NCBI GenBank assembly: GCA_903870815.1
Contig: CAIQEI010000011.1
Location: forward strand, 1 to 35,955
Reading direction: 5' to 3'
From: an uncultured Verrucomicrobia subdivision 3 bacterium
GTDB lineage: Bacteria > Verrucomicrobiota > Verrucomicrobiia > Limisphaerales > UBA11358
Length of the DNA stretch: 35,955 nucleotides
Shown here: in pieces, positions 15,435 through 22,509 of the stretch
Layout: each line of letters begins with the position of its first letter
Numbering within the stretch: position 1 is the first letter of the stretch
The notes under the pieces: generated by a model
Told to the model about the DNA's origin: nothing
The model's database searches: none
What the model saw: the letters and a program-made list of their open reading frames with translations, nothing else
Position numbers and translations under genes: made by a program

Positions 15435-15983
15435 TCAACGAAGCAATTGCAAAGCACGCTTTGAAATCTGATCTACCGGCCACAACCGGCCCACACCCTC
15501 GTAGCCGCACGACAACATTCCCTCGTCCGGCCCAATGAATTCCGCGCCACGATTTTTCAGTAACTTCACGTTCGCCTGGGTCGCCGCGTGCTGCCACATT
15601 TTCCCATTCATTGCCGGCGCGATTAAAATTTTCGCCTGCGGATTCAATGCGAGCGCCATGCAGCTCAACGCGTCGTCGGCAAGACCGTGCGCCAGCTTGG
15701 CAATCAAATTGGCCGTGGCCGGTGCGAGGAGCAGCAAATCCGCCGCATCCGCCAGTTCGATGTGCATCGGCTTCCAACCCTCATCCTCATCGTAAAGATC
15801 CGTGACGACCGGGTTCCGCGTGAGGGTCTTGAACGGCAATGGCGTGATGAAGCGCTGCGCGTCCGCGGTCATCACCACCCGCACGTCGCACCTGGCCTTC
15901 GTAAGCAGCGACGCCAAGTCTGCCGCCTTGTGTGCGGCGATGGAGCCGGTGACGCCCAGAATAATTTTCTTGGAAACGCTCAT
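15435..15983 (-). CDS. coaC: Phosphopantothenoylcysteine decarboxylase (CoaC-type flavoprotein, stand-alone)
   Basis: 182-residue FMN-binding HFCD flavoprotein of coenzyme A synthesis, decarboxylating 4'-phosphopantothenoylcysteine. N-terminal GVTGSIAAHKA binds FMN phosphate; the catalytic His is in KPMHIELA; PAMNGKMW is the substrate-recognition clamp; the reducing Cys is in MLSCGYEG. It ends where bacterial CoaBC usually continues into the CoaB ligase, so CoaB must be encoded elsewhere. The order yicC-gmk-coaC matches the common yicC-gmk-rpoZ-coaBC cluster without rpoZ. The gap to gmk holds a heptanucleotide repeat. Confidence 0.9.
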   Translation of the reverse strand: MSVSKKIILGVTGSIAAHKAADLASLLTKARCDVRVVMTADAQRFITPLPFKTLTRNPVVTDLYDEDEGWKPMHIELADAADLLLLAPATANLIAKLAHGLADDALSCMALALNPQAKILIAPAMNGKMWQHAATQANVKLLKNRGAEFIGPDEGMLSCGYEGVGRLWPVDQISKRALQLLR

Positions 15984-15999
15984 GGCACAATCTTAGCTG

Positions 16000-16034
16000 A
16001 AATCCAAAATCTGCAACGGCAAATCCACAATCCT
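16000..16034. repeat. Heptanucleotide repeat between gmk and coaC
   Basis: Five units in register: AAATCCA, AAATCTG, CAACGGC, AAATCCA, CAATCCT. It fills most of the 49-base gap, and the TAG stop of gmk (16033-16035) overlaps its last unit. This is the position where rpoZ lies in many bacteria. Confidence 0.75.
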
Positions 16035-16683
16035 AAAGTTCCGGCGCCGCCGACCGCGCCGACCGCATCTTCTCCGACTCAATGATCGCCAGCGCCCGCC
16101 GCAAATCCTCCGGCTTGCTGCCACTGATGAGCAGGTAATCAAAATTTTTCCACTGTGCGATTTCCTGCCGCGCCACCGCCAACCGTTTTCGGATGACGGC
16201 CACCGCGTCGGCGCCGCGCTTTTTCAACCGCTGCTCCAGCACTTCCACCGACGGCGTTGTCAGAAAAATCGTCACCAGCGCCCGGCGCAGTTCCGGCTCG
16301 GTCTCCGCCTGCTCGCGGATGGTTGCCGCACCCTGCACATCTACGTTCAACAGAACGTCCTTGCCCTCCCGCAGCTTGCCGAGCAGCTCCGATTTCAGGA
16401 TGCCGTAACTGTTGCCATAGACTGTGGCGTGCTCGATGAAATTGCCGGCATGCAGCCGTTTTAAAAATTCTTCCGCCGTGAAAAAATGATAATCCACGCC
16501 ATCCTTCTCGCCGGGGCGCGGCGGGCGGGTCGTGCAAGTGATGGCGCGCGTCAGTTGCGGCTGGTGAGCCAGCAGCAGTTCGCACAGCGTCGTCTTGCCC
16601 GCTCCCGATGGCGCGGAAATGAGAATCAGCAGGGGCGGGGCCGGCTTTGGGCTTTGGACTGTGGACTTTGGACTCTTCATCAT
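16033..16683 (-). CDS. gmk: Guanylate kinase
   Basis: 216 residues; phosphorylates GMP to GDP. P-loop APSGAGKTT (S26-G27-A28-G29-K30-T31), GMP-binding TTRPPRPGEKDGVDYHF, YGNSYG, and the NVDVQGA Walker B-like strand. The N-terminal 17 residues (MMKSPKSTVQSPKPAPP) come almost entirely from a heptanucleotide tract, and no other ATG lies between it and the P-loop, so the repeat must be translated unless a rare start is used. It overlaps the yicC stop by 4 bases. Confidence 0.95.
   Translation of the reverse strand: MMKSPKSTVQSPKPAPPLLILISAPSGAGKTTLCELLLAHQPQLTRAITCTTRPPRPGEKDGVDYHFFTAEEFLKRLHAGNFIEHATVYGNSYGILKSELLGKLREGKDVLLNVDVQGAATIREQAETEPELRRALVTIFLTTPSVEVLEQRLKKRGADAVAVIRKRLAVARQEIAQWKNFDYLLISGSKPEDLRRALAIIESEKMRSARSAAPEL
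16643..16677. repeat. Heptanucleotide repeat forming the gmk N-terminus
   Basis: Five units GGCTTTG, GGCTTTG, GACTGTG, GACTTTG, GACTCTT on the + strand. On the coding strand they begin directly after the second ATG and encode SPKSTVQSPKP. Confidence 0.88.
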
Positions 16684-17561
16684 TCAACGTTCATCGCCTG
16701 CTCGCGGAACTTTTCCAATTCCGCCTTTAGCGTCACGACCTCACGCGAAATAACCGCATCGTTCGCCTTCGAGCCGATGGTGTTGATTTCGCGGTTCATT
16801 TCCTGCGCCAGAAAATCCAGCGTGCGACCAACCGGCTCCTTCGCCTTCCGGCAGTCCTCGAACTGCTGGAAATGGCTTTGCAGCCGCGTCAGCTCCTCTG
16901 AGATGTCCGAACGATCGGCGAACAGTACGATTTCCTTCAACAGCCGCTCATCATCCGGCGCGAGGTTTTCGATGCCCGCAGCCTGGATGCGCGTTAGCAG
17001 GTTCTGCCGATAATTCTCCGCCGTCGTCGGTGCCTGCTTTTGAATCTTGTCCACCGCCCCGTGCATCACGCCAATGCGCGACGCCAAGTCCTTCGCCAGA
17101 TGCGCACCTTCCCGTTCGCGCATCTTAAGCAACGCGGTGAGCGACTGGTTCAATGCCGCCTCCACCGCCAGCCACAAATCTTCCGTGCCGGCCAGTTCCT
17201 CGTCCGTCTGGAAAACGCCCGGCGCGCGCAGCACTTGATCCAATGACACCTCACCGGAAATTTTCAATAGTCGTCCCAGCCGCACAAACTCGGCGGCGTA
17301 GGCTTTGGCGAGCGCGGTATTGATGTGCTTGCGGACGGAAATCTTGCCCTCGGCGGCATGGAGCGAGACCCGGGCGTTCACCCGGCCGCGCGCAACACCG
17401 CGGTGGATGACATCGCGCAACTGCGCCTCGATCATTTCCAGTTCGCGCGGTAATGTGACCGACACCTCGGCCTGCTTGCGATTCACGGAACTCAGCTCGA
17501 CCGTGATCTTGAACCCGTCCTGCGCGCACTCGCCGCGACCGTAACCCGTCATGGATTTCAT
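16680..17561 (-). CDS. yicC: YicC family endoribonuclease-like protein
   Basis: 293 residues from ATG 17561, which begins the diagnostic MKSMTGYGRG. The frame is open further upstream to 17657, but those residues show no conservation. N-terminal YicC domain (SSVNRKQAEVSVTLPREL) and C-terminal DUF1732 (GRTLDFLAQEMNREINTIGSKA) are both complete. E. coli YicC has endoribonuclease activity involved in small-RNA decay. It is the first gene of the probable nine-gene minus-strand operon, with gmk overlapping its stop. The promoter should lie in 17562-17790, which also carries the divergent start of the next gene; no convincing -35/-10 pair was seen. Confidence 0.93.
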   Translation of the reverse strand: MKSMTGYGRGECAQDGFKITVELSSVNRKQAEVSVTLPRELEMIEAQLRDVIHRGVARGRVNARVSLHAAEGKISVRKHINTALAKAYAAEFVRLGRLLKISGEVSLDQVLRAPGVFQTDEELAGTEDLWLAVEAALNQSLTALLKMREREGAHLAKDLASRIGVMHGAVDKIQKQAPTTAENYRQNLLTRIQAAGIENLAPDDERLLKEIVLFADRSDISEELTRLQSHFQQFEDCRKAKEPVGRTLDFLAQEMNREINTIGSKANDAVISREVVTLKAELEKFREQAMNVE

Positions 17562-17790
17562 CCCGCGCACTATGCTAAAATATCCGGCGACAGGCGAATC
17601 AATTTTGGCGATGCATCCCGGTCCATCCAATTCCAAATCATGAACTGCCGGAGCCAATTAAAGTCATGAGCCCGCTGGAAAACATTCTGGACAGCCATGT
17701 GCGACGGACATAAGGTTTCCCTTCAAGTCGCCGGGCCGGCGGAAATAGCCGGTTGCCATCCTAGCAGGCCACCCTTGCCACAGGATATGA

Positions 17791-18549
17791 ATGACAGCAG
17801 AAAATAAAGAAGTTTTCAGTAAAGTGCCGGAAGTGACACTGGTTTTCTGGTTTATAAAAATCCTTGCGACCACGCTCGGCGAAACCGGCGGCGACGCCGT
17901 TTCGATGTCTATGAACCTCGGGTATCTCGTCGGCACCGGCATCTTTTCCGTCATATTCATCTTGGCCGTCTTCGCCCAGGTTTCCGCCCGTAAGTTTCAT
18001 CCGTTCCTATATTGGACAACTATTATTGCCACGACCACGGTTGGCACCACGCTGGCCGATTTTTCGGACCGTTCGCTGGGCGTTGGTTACGCGGGGGGGA
18101 CCTCGGTCTTGTTCGTGTTATTAATGGCGTCGCTGTTTATCTGGCATCGGACCATGGGTTCTGTGGCAATTGACACGGTCAACTCACCGAAATCCGAAAT
18201 ATTCTACTGGGTAACAATCATGTTTTCCCAAACCCTCGGCACGGCTCTGGGAGACTGGACGGCTGATACCGCCGGCCTTGGCTACGCTGGCGGTGCCGTC
18301 GTTTTTGGCACAATGCTGGGAGCCATTGCGGGGGCTTATTATTGGACTAGAATTTCGCACACAACGCTATTTTGGGCGGCATTCATCCTGACGCGGCCGC
18401 TGGGCGCGGTCGTCGGCGACTTCCTGGACAAGCCCATCCACGAGGGCGGACTGGCATTGAGCCGTTATTCAGCATCGGCGACATTACTGTTATTGATTGT
18501 GTCTTTCATTTTTTTCTGCTCACATAAACCGGCCAAACAAACCCATTGA
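17791..18549 (+). CDS. COG4705-like membrane protein with four internal repeats
   Basis: 252 residues with about eight membrane helices built from four copies of a module: a helix with ATTLGETGGD, ATTTVGTTLADFSD, SQTLGTALGDWTAD or TRPLGAVVGDFLDK, then GxGYAGG-like turns and a second helix. Each module has a conserved G(E/T/A)xx(G/A)D core with an acidic residue within the membrane, suggesting an ion or proton path. This matches the uncharacterised membrane-anchored family COG4705; function unknown. It is divergent from yicC. A CCGCCGGCGG palindrome (18583-18592) followed by CATTTTAT may be a weak terminator. Confidence 0.82.
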   Translation: MTAENKEVFSKVPEVTLVFWFIKILATTLGETGGDAVSMSMNLGYLVGTGIFSVIFILAVFAQVSARKFHPFLYWTTIIATTTVGTTLADFSDRSLGVGYAGGTSVLFVLLMASLFIWHRTMGSVAIDTVNSPKSEIFYWVTIMFSQTLGTALGDWTADTAGLGYAGGAVVFGTMLGAIAGAYYWTRISHTTLFWAAFILTRPLGAVVGDFLDKPIHEGGLALSRYSASATLLLLIVSFIFFCSHKPAKQTH

Positions 18550-18617
18550 GTGAAACGAATACCACGCCAATATTGACCGGAACCGCCGGCGGCATTTTAT
18601 CCACATAACAACATATC

Positions 18618-18971
18618 ATGAGATTCACACTTGGTATTTTAGCCTTGAGTTTGCTGCTGACCGCTTGCAGTCAGCGTGACACCCTGCTCGGCCAGCAGAT
18701 TGCCGGGACCTGGACGCGTGAGGGAGCCAGCACGGTCACCATCACTCCGGGAGGTGGATTTTATGTCATTTCTCGAAAACCCGACCACACCAACTTTTTC
18801 GCCGGCACCTGGCAGGTCCGAGGCGGCATTTTTGTCATGACGATGACCAATGGACCGGCCTTCAACGGCAACGCCCTGGCTGGCACGATTGACCGGTACC
18901 GGATTATTCATGTGGATAACCACCAGTTTGTCTGCGAGGAAGAAGGACAAACAATCACGCTGACGCGCTGA
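18618..18971 (+). CDS. Putative lipoprotein
   Basis: 117 residues. A hydrophobic signal ends in lipobox L14-T15-A16-C17, so the mature protein should be lipidated at Cys17 and exported. The remaining 100 residues are beta-rich with GTWTREG, GGGFYVIS and AGTWQVRGGIFVMT, a small lipocalin-like beta-sheet domain like those in many short Verrucomicrobia lipoproteins. No function assigned. It lies 69 bases after the membrane protein and 43 before the glycosyltransferase and may be co-transcribed with them. Confidence 0.8.
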   Translation: MRFTLGILALSLLLTACSQRDTLLGQQIAGTWTREGASTVTITPGGGFYVISRKPDHTNFFAGTWQVRGGIFVMTMTNGPAFNGNALAGTIDRYRIIHVDNHQFVCEEEGQTITLTR

Positions 18972-19013
18972 GGAATTCCCAAGATTGCCGTCCCGAAACG
19001 AATCTGCTACTGA

Positions 19014-19850
19014 ATGGGCGTGCCCGAGACCAGCCTGCTGCTCCTCATCCCGGCTTACAACGAAGAAGTGCGCATCGAACCGGTGCTGCGCGAATTCGCC
19101 GTTTTTTTCCAAGGGAATTATTCCGGTCCGTTCCAGCTGGTGGTGGTGCTCAATGGCTGCACGGACAATACGCTGGGCGTGGTAAAGCGGGTGGCGGCGG
19201 AGTTTCCCTGCGTAGGGTGGCTGGATTTTCCGGCGGCCATCGGCAAGGGCGGCGCGCTCATCGAGGGCCTCAAGCTCGCCGGCCACGCGGATTTGATCGG
19301 CTACGTGGACGCGGATGGCGCAACGCCGCCGCACGCGTATCTGGACCTAGTGAAAAAAATCGGCGGCCCGGATTGCGTCATTGGATCGCGCTGGCTTCCG
19401 GGCGCGGTCATCCACCAGTCGCAGACGGGCAACCGGCAGTTCGCAAGCCGGGTATTTCACATGATCGTGCAGACGCTGTTCTGGATGAACATCCGGGACA
19501 CGCAATGCGGCGCGAAAGTGATGAAACGGGCAGTTGCGGAAAAAATTCATCCCGCGTTGCGCATCGCCGACATGGCATTCGACATCAACCTGCTCTACTC
19601 GATGAAGCACGCCGGCTTCCGCATCCTGGAGGTGCCGACGGAATGGACGGATCAGGCGGGCTCGAAGGTGGCGCTGGGGCGTTCGTCATTAACTATGTTC
19701 TTGTCGGTGGTGAGAATCCGGCTGATCTACTCGCCGTTTTATAAATGGCTCCGGCCGCTGCGCCCGCTGGAAGGGTGGATTTACAAAAAATTACGCGCAC
19801 CGCAACCGCTGGCGGCGGCCCAAGTCCCAAGTCCCAAATCCCAAATCTAA
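19014..19850 (+). CDS. GT2 glycosyltransferase, dolichyl/polyprenyl-phosphate glucosyltransferase-like
   Basis: 278 residues with a GT-A fold: IPAYNEE at the N-terminus, VVVLNGCTDNT, the DxD metal site in YVDADG, GSRWLPGA, and DTQCGAKVMKR followed by the MAFDINLLY helix. Such enzymes transfer a sugar from a nucleotide donor to a lipid phosphate. No membrane anchor is seen. The C-terminal VPSPKSQI and the stop codon come from a heptanucleotide tract, so the original C-terminus was probably replaced or extended. It ends 14 bases before the convergent flippase gene. Confidence 0.9.
   Translation: MGVPETSLLLLIPAYNEEVRIEPVLREFAVFFQGNYSGPFQLVVVLNGCTDNTLGVVKRVAAEFPCVGWLDFPAAIGKGGALIEGLKLAGHADLIGYVDADGATPPHAYLDLVKKIGGPDCVIGSRWLPGAVIHQSQTGNRQFASRVFHMIVQTLFWMNIRDTQCGAKVMKRAVAEKIHPALRIADMAFDINLLYSMKHAGFRILEVPTEWTDQAGSKVALGRSSLTMFLSVVRIRLIYSPFYKWLRPLRPLEGWIYKKLRAPQPLAAAQVPSPKSQI
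19819..19846. repeat. Heptanucleotide repeat at the GT2 3' end
   Basis: Four units CCCAAGT, CCCAAGT, CCCAAAT, CCCAAAT, followed by CTAA, which holds the TAA stop. The unit resembles the CCCCA(A/G)T type of cyanobacterial STRR repeats. Confidence 0.9.
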
Positions 19851-19864
19851 AGGCAACCGGCCGG

Positions 19865-21157
19865 TCAGCCCGGGCCTATGTTCTTTGGACTTTTATTTCC
19901 CCACGCAAACCACCCGCAGATTGCGAATAGCAGCAGGTTGAACACACCCAGCGTCTGCAGCACGACTTCAAGGCGGCCCGGAAAATGGTTCAGCATCCAC
20001 GGCAGGGTGAAGCCGTAGGCCAGCGCCAGCGCCACCATGAACGGCACCACCGTGAACCGCCCGCGCGCCAGCAGGTCGTTGACCATCACGTTGGCCAGCG
20101 CGAGCGGCACCATCGCGCCGGCATACCACGGGAGCAGCGCCGTGGTGGCGGCGACGTAGCTGGTTTTATAGACGATCTTCACCATCACCGGCCCGACCAG
20201 CCACAAACCCAGCGCGCCGCCGACCGCGAGGATCGCCGTGCCCAAAACCACGAGGTTGAACAGATTACTCTTTTCCGATTTGGCCGCCGCGTGGACGATT
20301 TTCGGAAACATCACCGCCGCCAGCGGCAACACCAGCCACAGCAAAGCGCGTGATAGGGTTCCCGCCGCCACATAAGGCGCCATTTCTTCGGGAGTAAAAT
20401 ATGCCTTCGCAAACATCGTGTCCGCTGTGAACATGAACTGGCATGCGCCAAACCCGAACAGGAGTGGCAGCACCTCGCCCGCAACGCCCCGTCCATCGAA
20501 CTTTTCCGGCCGGACCCGCCACAGGTCGCGCGCCCGCCAGATGGCTATGGCCGCGGCCAGGCTGACGCCGATCAGCGCGCCCGCCATCATGCCCGCCGCC
20601 CCCAAGCCCAACGCCAGCACCAGGACCGCCGCCGCCGCGAACCGCCCCATGCCGCCGAATATCGTAGACCACCCGAGCCAGAAAAAATCCTGACGTCCCT
20701 GCAGGACACCGCCAAACAACGGCAGCCACAACGATGCCAGCAGCAACGGCAGCGTCACCCACAGGCCCAGAGCGGACGGCAAATGCCAGCCGGCGACGAT
20801 CTGCCTTTGAAAAAAAAGGACCACCAGCGTGCCCAGCGCCCACACGGGGAAGGTCCACAGCCAAGCCAGCCGGATCAATCCCGACAACTGCCCCCGCCGC
20901 CCCGTGGCCAGCGCCAGAGCCGACTGCTGCGCGAACACCATCTGAAGCGGCATGGTTGGCAGGCACGCAACGACCATCAGCAGTGTGCCGAACGCCGCGT
21001 ATTCCGATTCAGGAATGGACTTGGATAGAAAATGCACGCCCCAAGTCATCGCCCCGCCCGCGATATTCGCAATCATCAGCCAGCCGCTTTGGCGGAAAAA
21101 CGCCGCGTGCGGCTTGTGGTCAATTGTCGGAATCGTTACAGAGTTTTCGGTGGCCAT
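19865..21157 (-). CDS. Wzx-like polysaccharide/lipid flippase
   Basis: 430 residues, about twelve membrane helices, no large soluble domain. The N-terminus (RQSGWLMIANIAGGAMTWGVHFLSKSIPESEYAAFGTL, paraphrased as one helix and loop) and the alternating charged loops fit the MATE/MOP oligosaccharide flippase family, which moves undecaprenyl-linked repeat units across the inner membrane. No Wzx is found inside the exopolysaccharide cluster at 22510-35955, so this may serve it, although the M20 gene lies between. Convergent with the GT2 gene. Confidence 0.82.
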   Translation of the reverse strand: MATENSVTIPTIDHKPHAAFFRQSGWLMIANIAGGAMTWGVHFLSKSIPESEYAAFGTLLMVVACLPTMPLQMVFAQQSALALATGRRGQLSGLIRLAWLWTFPVWALGTLVVLFFQRQIVAGWHLPSALGLWVTLPLLLASLWLPLFGGVLQGRQDFFWLGWSTIFGGMGRFAAAAVLVLALGLGAAGMMAGALIGVSLAAAIAIWRARDLWRVRPEKFDGRGVAGEVLPLLFGFGACQFMFTADTMFAKAYFTPEEMAPYVAAGTLSRALLWLVLPLAAVMFPKIVHAAAKSEKSNLFNLVVLGTAILAVGGALGLWLVGPVMVKIVYKTSYVAATTALLPWYAGAMVPLALANVMVNDLLARGRFTVVPFMVALALAYGFTLPWMLNHFPGRLEVVLQTLGVFNLLLFAICGWFAWGNKSPKNIGPG

Positions 21158-21188
21158 GAGCGGGGGGAAAATACGGCAGCAGCCGCAT

Positions 21189-22316
21189 TCAGGGAAGCGA
21201 TTTAAGGAAGTTCAGCAGCAATTCTTTTCCGCGCTCCAAGGCGCCCAGTGAAATCCACTCGTCCGCCGTGTGCGCCTGAGCAATATCGCCCGGCCCGAAG
21301 ACCAAGCCTGGAATTCCGCCCGCCGCCAGCACCGCCGCGTCGCAAAAATAATCCACGCCGAGCGGACGCCGTTGATCTACCGCGCGCAAAAATTGCCGGA
21401 CGAGCGGCAGCCGGGGATCCGTCTCAAGCGGCAGCGCGGGTGCGAGCTTGGCGCTGAAGATTTTCGCGGACAACTTTTTCGCCCGCAGCAGTGCGGTGAT
21501 TTCCCGGCGGACGGAAATTTCCGTCTCCCCCGGCAGCGTGCGCCGGTCGATAGCAATCGTACAGCTATCCGGCACAATGTTCGGCTGGGCACCACCGGAT
21601 ATTTTCCCCACATTCACCGTGCCAACGCCGAGCTGCTGGTGTTTCCGCCGTCGCAATTGCACGGCATAATCCGTTTCCAAAACGTCCACGATGCGCGCCA
21701 TGGTAAGAATTGCGTTTTTACCGAGATGGGGCGTTGCGCCGTGTGCCGCTCGGCCGTGCGTGACAAGTTCCAGCCAGAGGGTGCCCTTGTGCGCGGTGAC
21801 TGCCCGCAGCTTTGTCGGTTCGCCGATGATGGCGAGGTCCGCCCGGAAGCCGCTGGCCACCAGCGCGCGGGAGCCTGCCTGCGCGTGCTCCTCGTCAATC
21901 AAGCCGACGAAGACGACCTCTGTCGTCTGGGGGCGGGATTTGGATCCCGCCAGTTCACTCAATGCAGTGAGCATGGCGGCGACGGAGCCTTTGGTGTCGC
22001 ACGCGCCCCGGCCGTAAAGCCGGCCGTGTTTGCGCCGCGGAATGAATTGCGTACCGTCCCCGCCGACGGTGTCTAGATGCGGTGCGAGCAGGATGGTTTG
22101 CTTGATTTTGCCGCGCGGCAACAGGCGGATGATAACGTTGAAACGTCCAGCCAAGACTTGTTGAAGCTCAACCACCAACCCGGTGCGCGCGGCGGTGACG
22201 GCCAGAAAATCGGCGACTAATTTTTCCCCGGCGTGCGGATGGCGCGGCGGCAAAAAGGCGGGGTTTACGCTCGGCAGAGCAATGAGTTCGGCCAGCAGTT
22301 TTTCCGTGCGCGTCAC
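21189..22316 (-). CDS. M20 family deacylase (ArgE/DapE-like)
   Basis: 375-residue zinc amidohydrolase. Metal ligands and catalytic residues: HLDTVGG, GRGACDTKGS (bridging Asp), LIDEEHAQ (catalytic Glu pair), dimerisation domain opening with THGRAAHGATPHLGKNA, and a C-terminal His in FGPGDIAQAHTADEW. This fits acetylornithine deacetylase or succinyl-diaminopimelate desuccinylase; substrate cannot be fixed from sequence. In the segment LAGSKSRPQTTEVVF two adjacent perfect hairpins (21911-21951) lie in frame between the catalytic helix and the next core strand. It is 31 bases upstream of the flippase and may share a transcript. Confidence 0.9.
   Translation of the reverse strand: MTRTEKLLAELIALPSVNPAFLPPRHPHAGEKLVADFLAVTAARTGLVVELQQVLAGRFNVIIRLLPRGKIKQTILLAPHLDTVGGDGTQFIPRRKHGRLYGRGACDTKGSVAAMLTALSELAGSKSRPQTTEVVFVGLIDEEHAQAGSRALVASGFRADLAIIGEPTKLRAVTAHKGTLWLELVTHGRAAHGATPHLGKNAILTMARIVDVLETDYAVQLRRRKHQQLGVGTVNVGKISGGAQPNIVPDSCTIAIDRRTLPGETEISVRREITALLRAKKLSAKIFSAKLAPALPLETDPRLPLVRQFLRAVDQRRPLGVDYFCDAAVLAAGGIPGLVFGPGDIAQAHTADEWISLGALERGKELLLNFLKSLP
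21911..21951. repeat. Two adjacent in-frame hairpins in the M20 gene
   Basis: AGACGAC (21911-21917)/GTCGTCT (21922-21928) is a perfect 7-bp stem with a 4-base loop. GGCGGGAT (21932-21939)/ATCCCGCC (21944-21951) is a perfect 8-bp stem with a 4-base loop. Together they encode the variable loop AGSKSRPQTTEVV. Confidence 0.7.
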
Positions 22317-22447
22317 CGCGGGAGAATGGCACAGCCGACAAGCGGGTGAAAGGGAATTTGCCTATGAGCCGGCTTTCGGCAAATGCCGCCACAGCATTGA
22401 ATGGCGGATAATTCCCGTCGGCTAGATTATTCTCATCGTCAAAAACA

Positions 22448-22480
22448 AAACAGGCCGGCTGTGTGGCCGACCTGTTTTTT
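22448..22480. terminator. Hairpin terminator, symmetric, below the exopolysaccharide operon
   Basis: AAACAGGCCGGC (22448-22459) and GCCGACCTGTTT (22466-22477) form a 12-bp stem with one mismatch and a 6-base loop. The + strand is followed by TTTTTT; the minus strand by TTTTGTTTTTG. Only the minus orientation has a gene to terminate: the TPR gene ending at 22510, last of the exopolysaccharide operon. Confidence 0.85.
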
Positions 22481-22509
22481 AGAATTAACGGGGTATTGTT
22501 CCGGTTAAA

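Noticed and set aside
15975-16000. Sigma-54 promoter candidate TGGCAC on the + strand
   Set aside because: The -12 element reads TAGCT instead of TTGCA and it points away from the genes it lies next to.
17562-17657. N-terminal extension of YicC
   Set aside because: The conserved MKSMTGYGRG start at 17561 marks the family's usual N-terminus; the upstream codons show no conserved features.
22356-22384. ATTTGCC/GGCAAAT inverted repeat upstream of the M20 gene
   Set aside because: Short arms and a long loop in a GC-rich region; could occur by chance.
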